Part shown: piece after piece, positions 21,586 through 36,000 of the stretch
Layout: every line of letters starts with the position of its first letter
Position numbering within the stretch: the first letter of the stretch is position 1
Assembly (NCBI RefSeq): GCF_040115645.1
Contig: NC_089546.1
Coordinates: 1,798,001-1,862,000, forward strand
Length of the DNA: 64,000 bases
Reading direction: 5' to 3'
Source of the DNA: Euwallacea fornicatus
Taxonomy: Eukaryota > Arthropoda > Insecta > Coleoptera > Curculionidae
Translations under genes and position numbers: made by a program
The notes under the pieces: generated by a model
What the model was told of the DNA's origin: nothing
What the model saw: only the letters and a program-made list of their open reading frames with translations
Databases searched by the model: none

Positions 21586-23940
21586 TTAACTTTGTTGCTA
21601 TCTCGTGTATATTTATTATTTAGAATGTTCTTTTGAATTACAATAATTTATTTGAATATATTTATTTGTCATTGTTCCCAAGATTTTATTTGCGTTTTTT
21701 TGTGGATTTAGAAAGCAACAATTACTTCCCAAATACATAGTACGTCAAAGGTTTGGACTACACTGCTAAAATGATATATTGGAGAATAATTAAAATACAT
21801 AGCTTTTAAATGCATTTTATCAATACTGCAAATTAATGTACATTTGCAATTGATAACTATCTAGATTGATGTAATATTTGGGAAACTTTTGAATGTTTCA
21901 AATATTTCAGAAATTTTGGAAAATATTTTAAAGTAAATAAAAATATAAAAAAACTATAAAATGTAAATCAAGAGAAATACTACATGGTTTTTGATACGTT
22001 TTATCCAAAATTGTTAGTTTTTTCAGGGATGCGGTCAGATGTTACGAGCTCTATTTTTTCTAAATTTTATGGTACTTAATTTGTCAATCTGTAGACGTAG
22101 AAGTGGTTCTGGCAAGAGTTATAATTTTTTTAATATTGTTCAAATTTGGTAGTACTTTGCAGCGTTTTAAGATCATTCTTGGGGTTTTATTTTATTCATG
22201 TAGTTAATTTTAATCTATCAGTTCATAGTCGTAAAAGTGATTCTCTCAAAAATTATTGTTTTTTGAATCGAACGAGAGCAATTTCTATATATCTAGTTCT
22301 TAATACGTTTTGTTTCAAACTGCGAGCTTTTTCAGTAATATTACTCAACCTTAGGCGTTTCACTTTTCCAAAGTGCTTTGCCAATTTACTAACTCAGAGG
22401 AGTAGACGTGGTTGTCTTTAGACTACCATACTTTTTCAGACGGAACCGGTGAACGAAAATATATATTTGCTACATTCAACGTTCCAGAGTACTTGAACTT
22501 TTATATTTTAAGGATTGATGTCTTAAAATTTTTACGGTATAGTTGCAGACGTTTCGTCGATGATTGCTATCTTCATCAGTATACTCAAAACACCCTTATG
22601 CTATTAGTGTAGTAGAGAAGATTTATTTTTCTTGCCATTATACCATTTACCAAAACCAACTTTATAATGCAATATTTAGAACAGTCTTCAAACTATACCC
22701 TTTTTTGAGAAAAACATAAATCTTTTTCCCATTAGTATAGCGTATAAACTAAAATCTAAAATAATGCGAATTTTCGCATAGTGTTTGGCGAAAATTGTAT
22801 TTTTGAAATATTCACTTCTAACTGTAGCGAATATTCATCTTTAGAGGACAGAAATTTGCTGCCGCGCCTAAAAAAATATAGACTTATTGAATAAAATTAT
22901 GCGATCCAATGTCCTGATTAATAAGCAATAAGTTGCCAAAGGAAAAACATCATCCTGCTATTATTTACTGCGCAAGGAGGCTGTACGAAATTGTAAGGTT
23001 TCCAATACTGCAGTATACAAATACCCCGGAAGTGTGTCAATATCTTGTTGATAATGAATTTAGGCGGTATTTTAAGTTAATTTTCATCAGAACTTTAAAT
23101 TTATTATTTTTCTATAAAATCACCAAAGTTTAGATCTAACGTGGAAGGGAGTCGAAGGAAAATTGGAGTTACGTGTGGCTCCTGTTTGCCCTTGACCTAT
23201 TTTTCATCTCATAATTACAATTTTTTCATTAAAAATTGTAGGGATATTTTACAAAACACTCATTCTAACGTAATTAATGAAAATCCTATAAAAATTATTA
23301 TTGTTTTTGTTTTATTTTACCTGAAGTACACTTTGCCTAAAGTTAATTCCGTGGTGTTCCGCAAAACTCGATGACAGCATTACCTGCAAATTGCGGTAGT
23401 TCAAAGTGCTGTGAACTTTTATCAACACATGATAAAATTTACGTAAGTGATACAAATGTATGTAAAAACCGCATATACTTGCTATCAATTAGCACACTTC
23501 ATTCACTCTATTCAAAGCTTTTCTGTTAAGGACAATACCAGACAAAGTGTAAACTTGTGTAGGTAAATTCCTCAACATCGGTTAAAAGACCTATTGTTCT
23601 GTAATGCCTTGAACATTGATGGCTGAAATAAATATATCTTCAGATTTTCTTTATATTTCTATTCAAAGTGTCGCAACCAAAGTAGGTATACGTGAAGTAA
23701 TACCCAAATATGTTTAGAGGAAACATAGCTGGGTATATTAGCACTGCTTGCCTTATGCCGAAAGTTGACATAATAACTTCCACAATTACAGGGTATGTAA
23801 AAGTTTTAATACCTAGTTCAATTCACAAATTAAAAATATTAAACCACTCGCGTCGCCAGTCTATAACTTTACCATCCTTGAACTAAAACTTGGTCCGCCC
23901 GTCCCCACTACCAGAAGGTACCTACTTACGATGGGGTTCC
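21586..23940. other. Intergenic region with weak degenerate repeats
   Basis: No gene is convincing here. Near 22088, 22222 and 22398 three related stretches recur (TGTAGACGTAGAAGTGGTTCT, CATAGTCGTAAAAGTGATTC, GAGTAGACGTGGTTGTC), suggesting a decayed tandem or dispersed repeat with uneven spacing. Short ORFs at 22933-23133 and 23141-23374 have no recognisable features. Confidence 0.35.
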
Positions 23941-23950
23941 CACGTGCGTC

Positions 23951-23984
23951 TATATGGTACCCATCATAAACAATACTTTTCAGT
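23951..23984 (+). promoter_or_regulatory. Core promoter of the ACE-like gene (TATA + initiator)
   Basis: TATATGG at 23951-23957 lies about 29 bases before TCAGT at 23980-23984, the arthropod initiator motif, and the coding ATG follows at 24025. Spacing and order fit a standard TATA/Inr promoter, placing the transcription start near 23982 with a 5' leader of about 43 bases. Confidence 0.6.
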
Positions 23985-24024
23985 TTAGTACCTACAATCT
24001 CAAACATTGTTCAATGAGAAAAAA

Positions 24025-27000
24025 ATGTGTGACATTAGCAATTCGCGGAAAATCCTCGTTCTGGTTCTAATTCTGATCACTTCCAAACGCTCTTATGGGT
24101 TGCCTCAGTTGGATTTACCGGAGTATGAACCCAATTCGGGAAACTATCCTCAGAACCCTAGTTTTGTGCCAAATCCCAATTATTCCCCTTTGAATCCTTA
24201 TAGTGACGGGACGCAACGTAGCAACTTCGTTCCTCATGGTAATGAAGGGCTTGCTGGGAAATTTGAGAAGCCCTTTAGGGGTGACGTGCGAAGTTTGCTG
24301 CAGGCTTTAGAGCTACAGGCGTCTCAGCAGTGTACTAATAATGTGGCAGCTCAGTGGAACTTTGAAACTAATGTCAATCAAGTTACGCAGTTAGAGGCGG
24401 TAAGTTTTTCTTCTCCATTGCGGAATAATTACTACAAGATTTACCTATAATTTTGCTTAAACCAGTATCGAAATAATTGAACTTAAAATCATCCTTGAGT
24501 AACATCCTTTTCGAGTCATCCTATTATCCATTTTCCGGCACTTATGGAGTTAGTTTTCGAACATGGACAAATTAATATTGTTTATCCTTATTCCATTTGG
24601 AATTCCTTAAATCATAGTTATTTAGCAATTATGCAGTCAAGGTAATGAGATGGTGACAATTATAGCATTAATTATAATTATCAAGAACCGTCATTAAAGT
24701 GTTGAACTTCAGACCTCAATGGAAAAATCTAAGACAATTTTAAAGTTTTTTTAACAGCTTGCATTATGCAATTTATTGTATAGAAACAGTAACGATATTG
24801 TGTATAATTCATAGTTCAAAAGGTAAATAGTAAGGAAGACAAAGCAAAGATTGTAAAAGAAAGAAGAATTGATGAAGTATTGTGGAAGGAAAGGGAGATT
24901 AGCGAAAAGCAAAACAGTAAAGTGACAAATGATAAAAAATAAGGTAGTGTAATAAAAAAAATACTACAGATTTTTCGATGGCTTTAGTTATGCTAGAAAT
25001 GGGGCTTCTCAGTTTTTATTGTTCATTTGAATTACTGAAGAGGTAGTTTCAATGATGGATGGGCCCTTATAAAGGTAATACATGGCTACTAAGCATAGGC
25101 TCTCATCATGTGCAAGACGTATTACTATTTGAGCTAAATAAATTTTGCTCTCTCATCGTCTGTTAGTACTCAAATTTCCAAGGTTTTTGATGATATTACC
25201 CACTACTCTTTGAAGCATGAACGATTCTTGTTTAAAGTATTTGTAATTAATGAATCTTATTTTTTCCCAAAAAAACGAATTTCAGGCAAGAAAATTAATA
25301 GTACTTAAGTGTATACAATTAATTTAATAAAAGTCTCAATAATAGACCATGGTCGTTCCCACATATTATGCAATAATTCTAAACGATTTTATTGTTTTCG
25401 TTTTATCGTGAAGTGATTCCTCTTGTACATATACCTAATGTCTTTGTGTTGCTTTTCTAATGACGTGTATTATATTTATTAATTAAAAAAAAAATCATAA
25501 ATAAATATGTCGTACTGTGTATCCATATCTATAGTTCTTATATAAAATTCAGTTAAATGGACCAACTTCAATCTCCATGTTTCCAGTCTTGAAATCTAGG
25601 ATTTCCTGGAGATTAATTAAGAATTCTGACCTATGGAAAATTATTACGTAGCTGTATTAATAATCAACGCTGTGTAAATATTTCTCACGGACTGAAAAAA
25701 TTCCAAAATTTTGTTTACAAAAATTCCCGAATGTCAAAAACGTTTTCCTTGCCTCTGTTACTTTCAATTTCCATGTCTCAATTGAGATCCTCAATCTAAG
25801 TAATTGTATTCATAGACGATGATTTTAGTTCTAAAATAAATAAACACCGAAAAGCTTGCCTCATTTTGTAATTTCGGCTGAAGAAAATAATGAAGCGTGT
25901 TATGCGTACTTCTAAGACTTTTATCCATCATTGAAGATTTTTGAAGATTGAGTGCTAATTAAAAGCGGCTAATGTGCTCAATTGTAATATGAGATTATGA
26001 TTATTCTTTTTATTTTTTGAGAATAGTGCATCACATACCAGTGTGGGTTATTTGAACAACGAAATTGCATACTATCCTGTGTTAAAACTAATTTAAAATA
26101 ATATTCACCGTTTACTAAGGGCCTGGACGAATGCTCTTGTTAATATTTAGATGACTAATTTATCATCATCTTTAGCACTCAAGAAAAATAATCGGAAAAA
26201 GATAATAAACGATCATCTAAAACGCATTAGAGGTGAATATTTCAAATGTGTGAAACATTCTGAAATTCCTCTTCTAAATTGCTAAAGAGCAATCGGCATC
26301 AAACGTATGGACAATCTTTAACACAATGAAATTGTGAAGTACATGAAAGTTCAGATCCGAGCGGTTCGAAGGTTGTGGTTTAGGGAAAATGTAGACATTT
26401 TTCTAAAATGTGGATGGAAAAAAATGGAAACCAAAGGAGATAATTTGGTATAGACGACAGTATCTTTGAATTTTATTTGAAAATGTTTATGTTAAATTTT
26501 ACATAAACATACACATACATTAAACCAACTAATGGTGCTGAACTAATTAATGTCATTATGGAGCAAAGACATGGATTGGCTGAATATAGAGAGCTAAGCA
26601 ATCACGAAAACTTCCTGTATAGAAGACCTAATTATGGTATATTACTATATTAAATACAACTTACATCCCAGAAGTGCTAAATATTGGAGAAACTGGGTGT
26701 CATTAATGTGTTCAGAGCATTTAGGAAATTTAAAATTCGTAGTTTCCACAATGAATATCTTTGCAGGTTATCTTAGAGATTTTGGTTTCGATTCCCTTGA
26801 TGGTGATAAACTTATTGTCAAGAAGAGAAATTTTCTGTGGATGCTTTAAGAAAGTGTGCAGAAACCGTGTGGAGGTTTTAATTAATCCCTGTTGATGATC
26901 CTGGTTTAGTCGTAATAGCTGTAGGAACAAACTTTAAAATAATTTTAAATGATAATAGAAAAGATAAATTGGTAGAGTTTTATGCCTTGTAATATGATCA

Positions 27001-30000
27001 GTTTACAAATTTGGAACCGACGTCCTACAAAGAACTCATAGATTGAATGAAGAACGGAGGAGGGCTTATTGTAAAATTTTCTGCCCTTGCCAATGAAATT
27101 GTCAGGAGATTCAAGGTGGAACCTTCTACTACAATTTTTTAGCTATCTAGTGATGAAAAAATTGGCCTATATACAGAGTACTACGGGGAGCATTATTTAA
27201 AGAATTTCATAAATATCGTAGCAAAAATGATAAGGCACAGTTGAATACGCAGGATTCTCTATCCTGGGAATGGCAAAAAAGTAGATTTGTCAGTTGATTT
27301 GTACGGTTTACATTTAAAAATTACATGTTTTGATTAGTTTGCGTGGCAAACCTAAATTATTTCATAGGAAAAAGCTGCATGGGCATCATAACGCAGAACA
27401 ATGGCGTGAAAATGCGGATTGCTTTTGAATTAGTATTATACGAGATATATGCGGACTTATTCTCACACCGTATTTGTTCCATTGTTACTTCCTCAAGAAA
27501 AAATGAATACACAGTGAAAATGGTTTATGAGGAGTAAAACGTCGAAAGTTAGAGTGTAATGATGATGAAATTGTGAGATGGTGTGTATAATTGTACGCAT
27601 AAAATCAGTGCTGGTAGTGGTGGTAATTTTTCATCTCGTGAGAAGCAGAGACTCTTAGGAAAATCACAGAGAGAGAACGATGTTTAGCTCTCTTTCTTTT
27701 TTTGTAGAACCAAGCAACTGATCAATAGTAGTAAAGATATTTTTGCTCCTAATAGGGTGCTGTCACTGTTAGTTATTTATACAGGGGAATCTCTGCGTCA
27801 CAGGAAGTAATAATGGAATAAATACGAAAAAACCAGATTCTCTGACGAAAAATAATAGGACTTTTATTTTATTATTTATATAATATATTTATTATTTTAT
27901 TTTATATCTATTATATATTTAAGTGCGTGCATGTGGTATTTCATAAATATTTCATTAAAAAATTGCAAGTAAATAAACAACATTTAAATATGAAAATAAT
28001 TAATTTTTAGTATTATTTTGCTCTATGAAGAAAAATAATATATCAGATGAAGTCAAGTTGAAAAGTTCTTTAAAATTATGTATCACTTGATCCCCCTTTT
28101 TAACTGTAACTATCTCCGTAGGTACGGAGTTGACATTTGCAGCATCAGAATACTACTAAAAAATGGATCGGGTACAATAAAAATTGACGTGTTTAAGAAA
28201 TTTTGCAAGAATTAAATGCTATGTAGGTGCCGCATTTATTCCACTTAAAGTTACCACACTGTATATACAGGGTGTCCTCGAATTACGTGGCCAAAATAAT
28301 ACCGCAGATTGTTTGAGTGAAAATAAGTCGATTTAACTAAACTTCCCTCAGTCCAAAAGTTGATAATTATGGAGCTACAGGGTGTTAAAGTTGAAAAAAA
28401 AATCACATTTTCTTTAATATCTTTCTATTTCTTTGAGTTAATTAATTTTTTTTAACGGAAAATAATTTTAAGGTAATTTGCATGCATCATCAGGCTTAGA
28501 TGCATTTTTCTCCAAAACCGTTGCTTCTAGCGACGTCAATAAAGTATACCTTTTCTAAGTATAAAAGGTAGAGAAAAAGGTTTTTAAATACCAAAATAAT
28601 ATACACCGTGGCACGAAAAAGTTACAGAGATTTAAATGTGTCCTAATGGTCGCTTGTGGCGCCTCCTAGAAGAAACAACTAAATCGTTAATAAATTTGAA
28701 TTTCGTATCCTAAAACACCCTCAAATATAAAATTTCGTGAAATTAACTCAAAGAAATCGAAAGATATTAAAGAAAATGTGATTTTTTTTTCAACTTTAAC
28801 ACCCTGTAGCTCCATAATTATCAACTTTTGGACTGAGGGAAGTTTAGTTAAATCGACTTATTTTCACTCAAACAATCTGCGGTATTATTTTGGCCACGTA
28901 ATTCGAGGACACCCTGTATATGAAAGTTTGAAATATAAGTAGTGTTGATTTCCAAGCTCGTATCATTGGATTTGCGTAGGTTAGAATATGAATATCTGGC
29001 TTCCGCACGCCACTGTTTGGAATTGGCGAGTACTCAATTTTTTTACTTAAAGGTCGCTCTAATTATGTTAAATTTTATTGGTGGAACGCGTAACGTTTGG
29101 ACCTATTTATAAAGTATATACAGTGTTTTCGTAAAGTGTGAAAAGTTTTAGAGAAAATTATCCGACTCATCGATTTAGTTTTTGAATTTTTTTTTTTTTA
29201 ATTAGTCATATCGATAATGCCATCGGCCATTACTTTAAACGACAAATTCTGTTTTATTATTCGAAACGTTAAATAGCATATTTTTTTAAATATAAAACGA
29301 AAAGAAATGAGAGGTTTATGTAAGAAATTTTTTGAGAAAAATAGCATTGAAATGTGCAAGCTAACCGAAAGGGAAATAGTTGAAATTCTCTGCATAAACG
29401 GATTTAGATATAAAGTGCGTACCCAAACACAAGCAGCAGAATTGTTTGATACAGTTCATCCTGATCGGCAACCAATTAACCAAAGAATAGTTTAAGGAGT
29501 TTAAACATATTCGAGATCTACTAAAAATTGGTCGAACGTCGGTATTGGAAGGCGAAAAAATTTATATTTTGATGGTACCGCAAGAAGATCCAAACTTTAC
29601 AGTAAAAAACGTTTGATCTTTCTGTAATAGGGCCATTTTCCACTGTGCACAACATTTTGAAAGCTACTAAGTATTATTCGTATAAAATGCAATTAATTCA
29701 TGAACTCTGAAGATGATTTCGCTGGTCGAAATCGGTTTTGCGAACTAATTCACGAAATCTATAACAATAATGAAGTCTATAAAAACAATTATTTTTCTTG
29801 ATGAAGCCATATTTACTTTAAATGGCCTCATCAATTGAGAAAACTATCGTTTATGGGTTTCTAAAAATCCTCATTGGAGCATTTGATTTTCATACCCAAC
29901 ACCATCTGAATGTTTGGTGTGCCATAATACGCTATAGAATTCCAGGTCCTTATTTTTCCATCGGTGCTTTAACTGGAGAACGATAATAATTTTTTTTTTT

Positions 30001-33000
30001 TCAAGAAGAGTCCCGATGTTGGTTACTTTATATCCTGATCCAGAAGAAACCGATCTGCCGAATATAAATTTACTATTTCAAGAGCATGGAGCGTCTCTCC
30101 GTTATGCAGCATCTATACGAGCATATTTAAAGGAATGTTTCTCAAATCGTTGGAAAGGATCAAGAAGAGTCATAGAGTAGCCAGTTCATTCAATTGACCT
30201 AAGGCCCATCGATTATTTTTTGTGGGAATATTTTGAAAAGCAAAGTGTATTCCACTAAGTACTTAAATTTTGACGCTTTAAAAAGACGGATTCGTGAAGA
30301 AATACGATTTAGAAGTCAAGACGTTATCCATAATGTTTTTAAAAGGAATTTATTTATCATCTTGTTTATTGTCAGGCAACGAATGAAGCTTAGTTTGAAC
30401 ATCGTATTTGATAATTTGTAAATTTTTTTGTAAAGTTTGCAAATTAAGTCAATAGTGTTTTTCTCAAAAAATGTTTAATGTAACCTCCTCATTTTTTCGG
30501 TTTATACTGCAAAAGATATGCTCTTTAATATTTTGAATAAAAAAACAAGGGTTATTGTTTAAAAAAATGACCAATGATGTCATACCTCAGTCAACGATGA
30601 CGCCATGAATGTGACTAATATTTAAAAACTATATCGACTCGTCAGATGATTTTTTCTAGAACACGTTCATTTTAATATTGATGAATTTATTCTATACTTT
30701 ACAAAAGCACTATATACCTGCGTCCAATGAGCGTCCATGTAGAATATCTAGAATCCGCAGACAACTGGTTAGAACTTGATCCAAGTGCTGTTTTTTCTTA
30801 ACGACAGCATTAAAGTCTTCAATTCTAGTGAATTTTAGAGCAGTATCACATAAAATTCAGAACTTATAAAATTTTATATATAGGGTGTTCTCAAAGTTGA
30901 GTCATTTATTTTAACAGCTGGTAGAACTCGTAAAGAGAAGTTGGTTTACCAAAAAATGTTTGTATAAAAGTTGCAGAATAAAGCATTTATTAACAATTAT
31001 TTAGAAAAATTGAAATTTAAAAACTCTAATACAAATCTGATTTTTTGCCGTTTTCGACTATCGCGTTGTAAAAACATTTTAGTAGTAAACAATTGTTTGT
31101 TTACTACTGACACTGGGTATGCCTATTTTTTTGTTTTCCGGCTTTCAGTGAAATTTTCGATTTGACCAGTGCTAAATAAATTCGTACAGTAATTCGTGTA
31201 TAATTTTTAATTTATGGGTGTTTTGTGCGGTAAAAATGGCACACATTCATCAAAACAATGAACTAGTTGACATAGTATTAACTTACGGGGTGTGCCAACA
31301 AAATGCAGCCGCAGAACGTTGCTTGTACGCGGAAAGGTTTCATTTACGAAATCATCCGGCTCCGCAGATGGAGGAGGCCACGCTGGAAGAATTCCTCCAC
31401 GAGAAATGGTAAAGATTGAAGATGAAATTTTAGAAATTTTCGGAAACGACCCAACAACGAGCATTAGGTCCATAGCAGCTCAAATAGAAGTTGCTCATAG
31501 TAAAGTATGAAAAACTATACAACAAGAACAATTTTATTCCTACCATTATCAACGGGTACAAGCGTTATAACTCGAAGATTTTCCTAAAAGAGTTGACTTT
31601 TGTCAGTGGATTTTACATGAGTACAGCATAAATGAAATTTTTACCAAATTAATTTTGGCTACGACGAGGTTATGTTTACAAGAAATGGTGTGAATAATTT
31701 CCACAACAACCATGTTTGGGCAGTAGAAGTTCCGCCTGCTGTAAAAAGAAGTGATTTTCAGCACAGATTTTCGGTAAATGTTTAGGCTGGTGTAGTAAAT
31801 GTCATGCTTATTGAACCTTACTTTTTACCTAATCAGCTAATAGGGGGAATATTATTTAGGCTTCCTTCAAAACAATCTACCAGACTTATTAGAAGATATT
31901 CCTTTAAATGTTAGAGAGAATATGTGGTTTCTACATGATGGAGCTCCACCACATTTCATACAAAAAGTTCGCGAACACTTAAATAATGAGTTTCCTAATA
32001 GATGGATAGGACGGAATGGACCCCTTTCTTGGCCTGCACATTCCCCAGATCTAACGCCCTGCGATTTTTTTTCTATGGGGCTATTTAAAACAGTTAGTTT
32101 ATCATGATGGAGAAGTAAATAATGTGGAAGAACTATAATACCGCATTAAAAATGCTTGTAATGTTACTCGTGGACATCGGGATTTTATTTTTGATGCATG
32201 TAGTCACTCCTGAGTCCGCCGAGCAAGACTTTGCATTAACCGAACAAATGCTAAAAATTTTGAATAGTTTTTGTAGAACAGAATGCCTTTTACCGGTGAG
32301 CATAGCAAAATTTTTAATTTTTATTGCGACTTGGAGCTTACAATCTGATATTATTTAACTCTCTTATTCTGCAACTTTTATATAAACAATTTTTGGTAAA
32401 CGGACTTCTCTTTAGGAATTTTACCAGCTGTTAAAATAAATGACTCATCTTTGAGAACACCTTGTATACTCGTGTTTCCGAATTTTATTTATGAGGTTAA
32501 AATAAAACTTAATATATCTGTATAATTCTCACAAATCACTGTCTTAAGATTTTATCATTTTTTAATACCGAATCAAAATGATTTGCCCCTTTTTTATTTC
32601 GAATTTTTAAACGTTTTTCTGAAATTTTTTTTTTAATTTTCAATTGATTTTTGTCGATTTTTTCTAACCATATTGAGGTTTTTCAAGACTTCTATCTGAT
32701 TTTTGAAAATTTAATTTGAGTTTCATATGATTTTCCTAAATATGATGCAACGTTGTGTTTTACATATAGGTATTCTTTTCGTTGCGATTTTGTAAGCCTC
32801 AAATGACAGATTTTGTTATATGTATGTTTTTCTAGTTGTCACAAGTTATCAGGAATTGGTTCAGTAATTGTAATAAATCAAGTTTTTAGCATCTGAATAT
32901 GACAATTTTTAAGTTTATTTTGGTCTTGTCGCGATTTAATTTTGAAAGTCATCAAAAGTTGATATAGGATTATGAATTAGTGATTCTACCTAACTAGTGT

Positions 33001-36000
33001 TACTTAGCCTTCTTAAATATAAAATAAGGCAAAAGTCTTATTCGAGTCCCCAAAGTATTTTTTTTTTCAAATTTGGACAAATCCTGAGTCTATACATTTT
33101 CGGTTCCTTGATAATTATATGGAACTTCGAATACCATTTTCTATTGGATTTGATAACCTAAAGAATTCTCTATAAAATTATGAACTTGAAACCTTCGTTG
33201 CAAAGTAAAGTAAAAATTCATTGATTTTGGGATTACAAAAAGTAAACATCAAAGCCAACATCGATTCCTGACACAGATTTGCAGAAATTACAAGTTGGAT
33301 CATGAGGGGATTATGCAAAGCGGAAGGCTAAACTCGATGCTTGATCCTTTTAAAAATCGAGTTCTAGATACGTTTTAAAAATTTCAGTAGGTACGTCTAG
33401 ACTCGTACCTTGAGCGTATTACAGAACGTGAAAAATCAGAGTAGAAATCGATTTTAGATTTTATACATTTTAGAAGTTCCTAACAATTCCGTAAAACTGT
33501 ATTTGAAAGCCAAAAGATATCTTTATCAAATTTTGTAATTGATAGCGAACTTGCAGAAATCAGGGCCGTATCACGAAGGGACATGGTGACGGAATCGTAA
33601 GTTAGAACGGAACTAAGATTTCTCATATTTGATACTAAAGTGATAAATATCGTAATCTGTGACTAAACATGATTCATTTTGTAACCAATTATATAATGAA
33701 AACCGGATGTTCCTACATTCCCAACTCATGCCACAGTGCCGTGGAATCCCTCTTGTAATAAAAGACATTAGCGATTAAGCCTTAGTTGTATCGTGGCTTA
33801 AGTTGGGTTAATCTATACTAGACTCTCATAAATTCTAACGTTCATAAAAATTACCAATAACAACAATTTGTCGTAAGTTTCTTATGTATATTTAATTATT
33901 TGTATTCTTTATGTATTTTGGAGGGCCGAGCAGTGTAGCAGGACCAAACTTGAACCATGATTAAACAATTTTGCCTCGGTAACCACTAATGGGTTTAGGC
34001 CTTGGTTTAAGACAGGGTGATAGCATTATGACGTTTTTCAATGAAAGTAACGATCTTAATTTCGACAAACGTTCTGTATGAAAATATTTTTGCACTTAAA
34101 CCTTTCCCAAACCATCATCTGCAGCACAGCACAGCGATTTAAGGAAAATTCATGACTCTTTGTGGTTGTAGGTAATATTTATATCTCTTGCAAAAAACTT
34201 CGACTTGGTTACGCAACATGAGTTACAATGTATGTTGAAACAAAGATAAAAATGATCAAAACACTCTTTTGATTTTAAGTGCTTGATTTTTTTCAACACT
34301 GGACATTTATGAAGACCAGTTTTCTTATATAGCTCAAGTTCATTGAAGTTAGTTTACATTACGTATTCCGTGTCTGCCCATTATGATTTAAATGATGTGA
34401 GGCATTTCGATGAATCAGTGTCACTTGCGAGTAACATTAATCATTATAATTCGTTCATGTGCCAGGTAATCCTGCCCTAACCGTGAATTAAAAGTACTTA
34501 TTTTATCATCAGTAATACTAGCAGTACGTAATCAAACCTCAGGAGCGGCAGCAATCCTGTAAACAACATGTCTGATTCACTGACCATTAATTAAAATGAC
34601 AACTATAACGAACATCAAATGCAGCGCCTATTGTTCAGAAATTCTGCTTGAAGTAGTTTTAAAAAAATGTTGGGAGAGGCCTCGTTGAATAGAACAACCA
34701 TAATAAATTCACTTGCAGTTGCATCGTTTATTGTCTAAAAAATTATTATTCAACTAAAGACAAATGTACAGAGGTCTGCAATTAATGGTGACCTTAGTAA
34801 TGCACCGTACATTCTACTTATGAACGGCCATAAAACTGAACAACAAACCTAGTTTATAAAGTTATGTTAATAAGTTGCACCTTTGATGCGTAGATTTAAT
34901 TGTTTATTATTAAGTCTAGGCCTTGCGACCTTATAAACACTCATGACGATAATGGCACGCATTTTCTTCGGGGTAGGCCTCACATTAATAGTTCGTAGAG
35001 GAAATGCAATTTATTTTTATGTATTAAAATTTTTAAATGTTCCATAAACGGCTCATCAATGCCAGTGCAAAAATTGCTTAAGACTCAAAACAAATTACTC
35101 TCAATTAACAACAAATTATGAAAACAATGGTCGGAGTTTAGTTGAATCGTTCGAGGATCAAGTTTATAATACCATGTGTAGTTTTAAATGAGTGGTTTTG
35201 AATTATTTTGGTACCTTGACCATAGGCTTGAATGTGAGAACCTTTTTGTATCATATTGTTGCAATAGTGCCTTTAAACTTGACATTATTTTTGGTCGAGG
35301 TTCGTTGGTTTGCTATTGAACTCTTTTATTTTCGGTTATGTAATTTCTAGTTTAAAGACATAGACAAAAAAGCAAAACAATTTGAAAATAATTATTATGC
35401 CTATTTCTTAAGTCAACATGCCGAAGAAGATGTGAATTTAAGTAATCTTATCTTTAGTAGAGTTCGCAACGTGTATATTTAATAAAAAAGTACATTAAGA
35501 AAACGCTATTCCAGTGTTTTATTCGTTCTTCATGAGTGGCATTTTGGCGAAAAAGGTAAGCGCCAAACTGAGGTTAAAAGGGCAAAAAGGGTATTTGGAA
35601 GTAAAACAGGTACGTTATCTTGAAATTAAACGTCCCTAAACTGGGCGCAATACCAGGTAAAAGTATAGTGCGAGTCGGTAATCCAGACTAATTAAAACAG
35701 GACTGATCTGAATTAGCGACATATTTGGGTTCATGATATACTATGTACACAGGGTCATTCGTTAACAATAGGACAACCGACAGCTGAAGATGTTACACGT
35801 CGAATGGTAGCGATTCGAAAAAATACGCCTTATCTAAAAGTTGAAAGTTTCAGATGTATAGAGGGTGCTAAAATTTAAAATTTAAATAAATTTCTTGCTG
35901 CTATTTCGATAATATCTAGGCTAGACCCTTGAAAATTTACTAAAGTTATGTTTTTTTTTAATGATGAGTGGGATGCGGTTTGCAATTTCCGCGGTCCTAA

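Noticed and set aside
24007..24024. Longer ACE N-terminus starting at 24007
   Set aside because: The codon there is TTG; the first ATG is at 24025 and gives a normal signal peptide soon after the initiator element.
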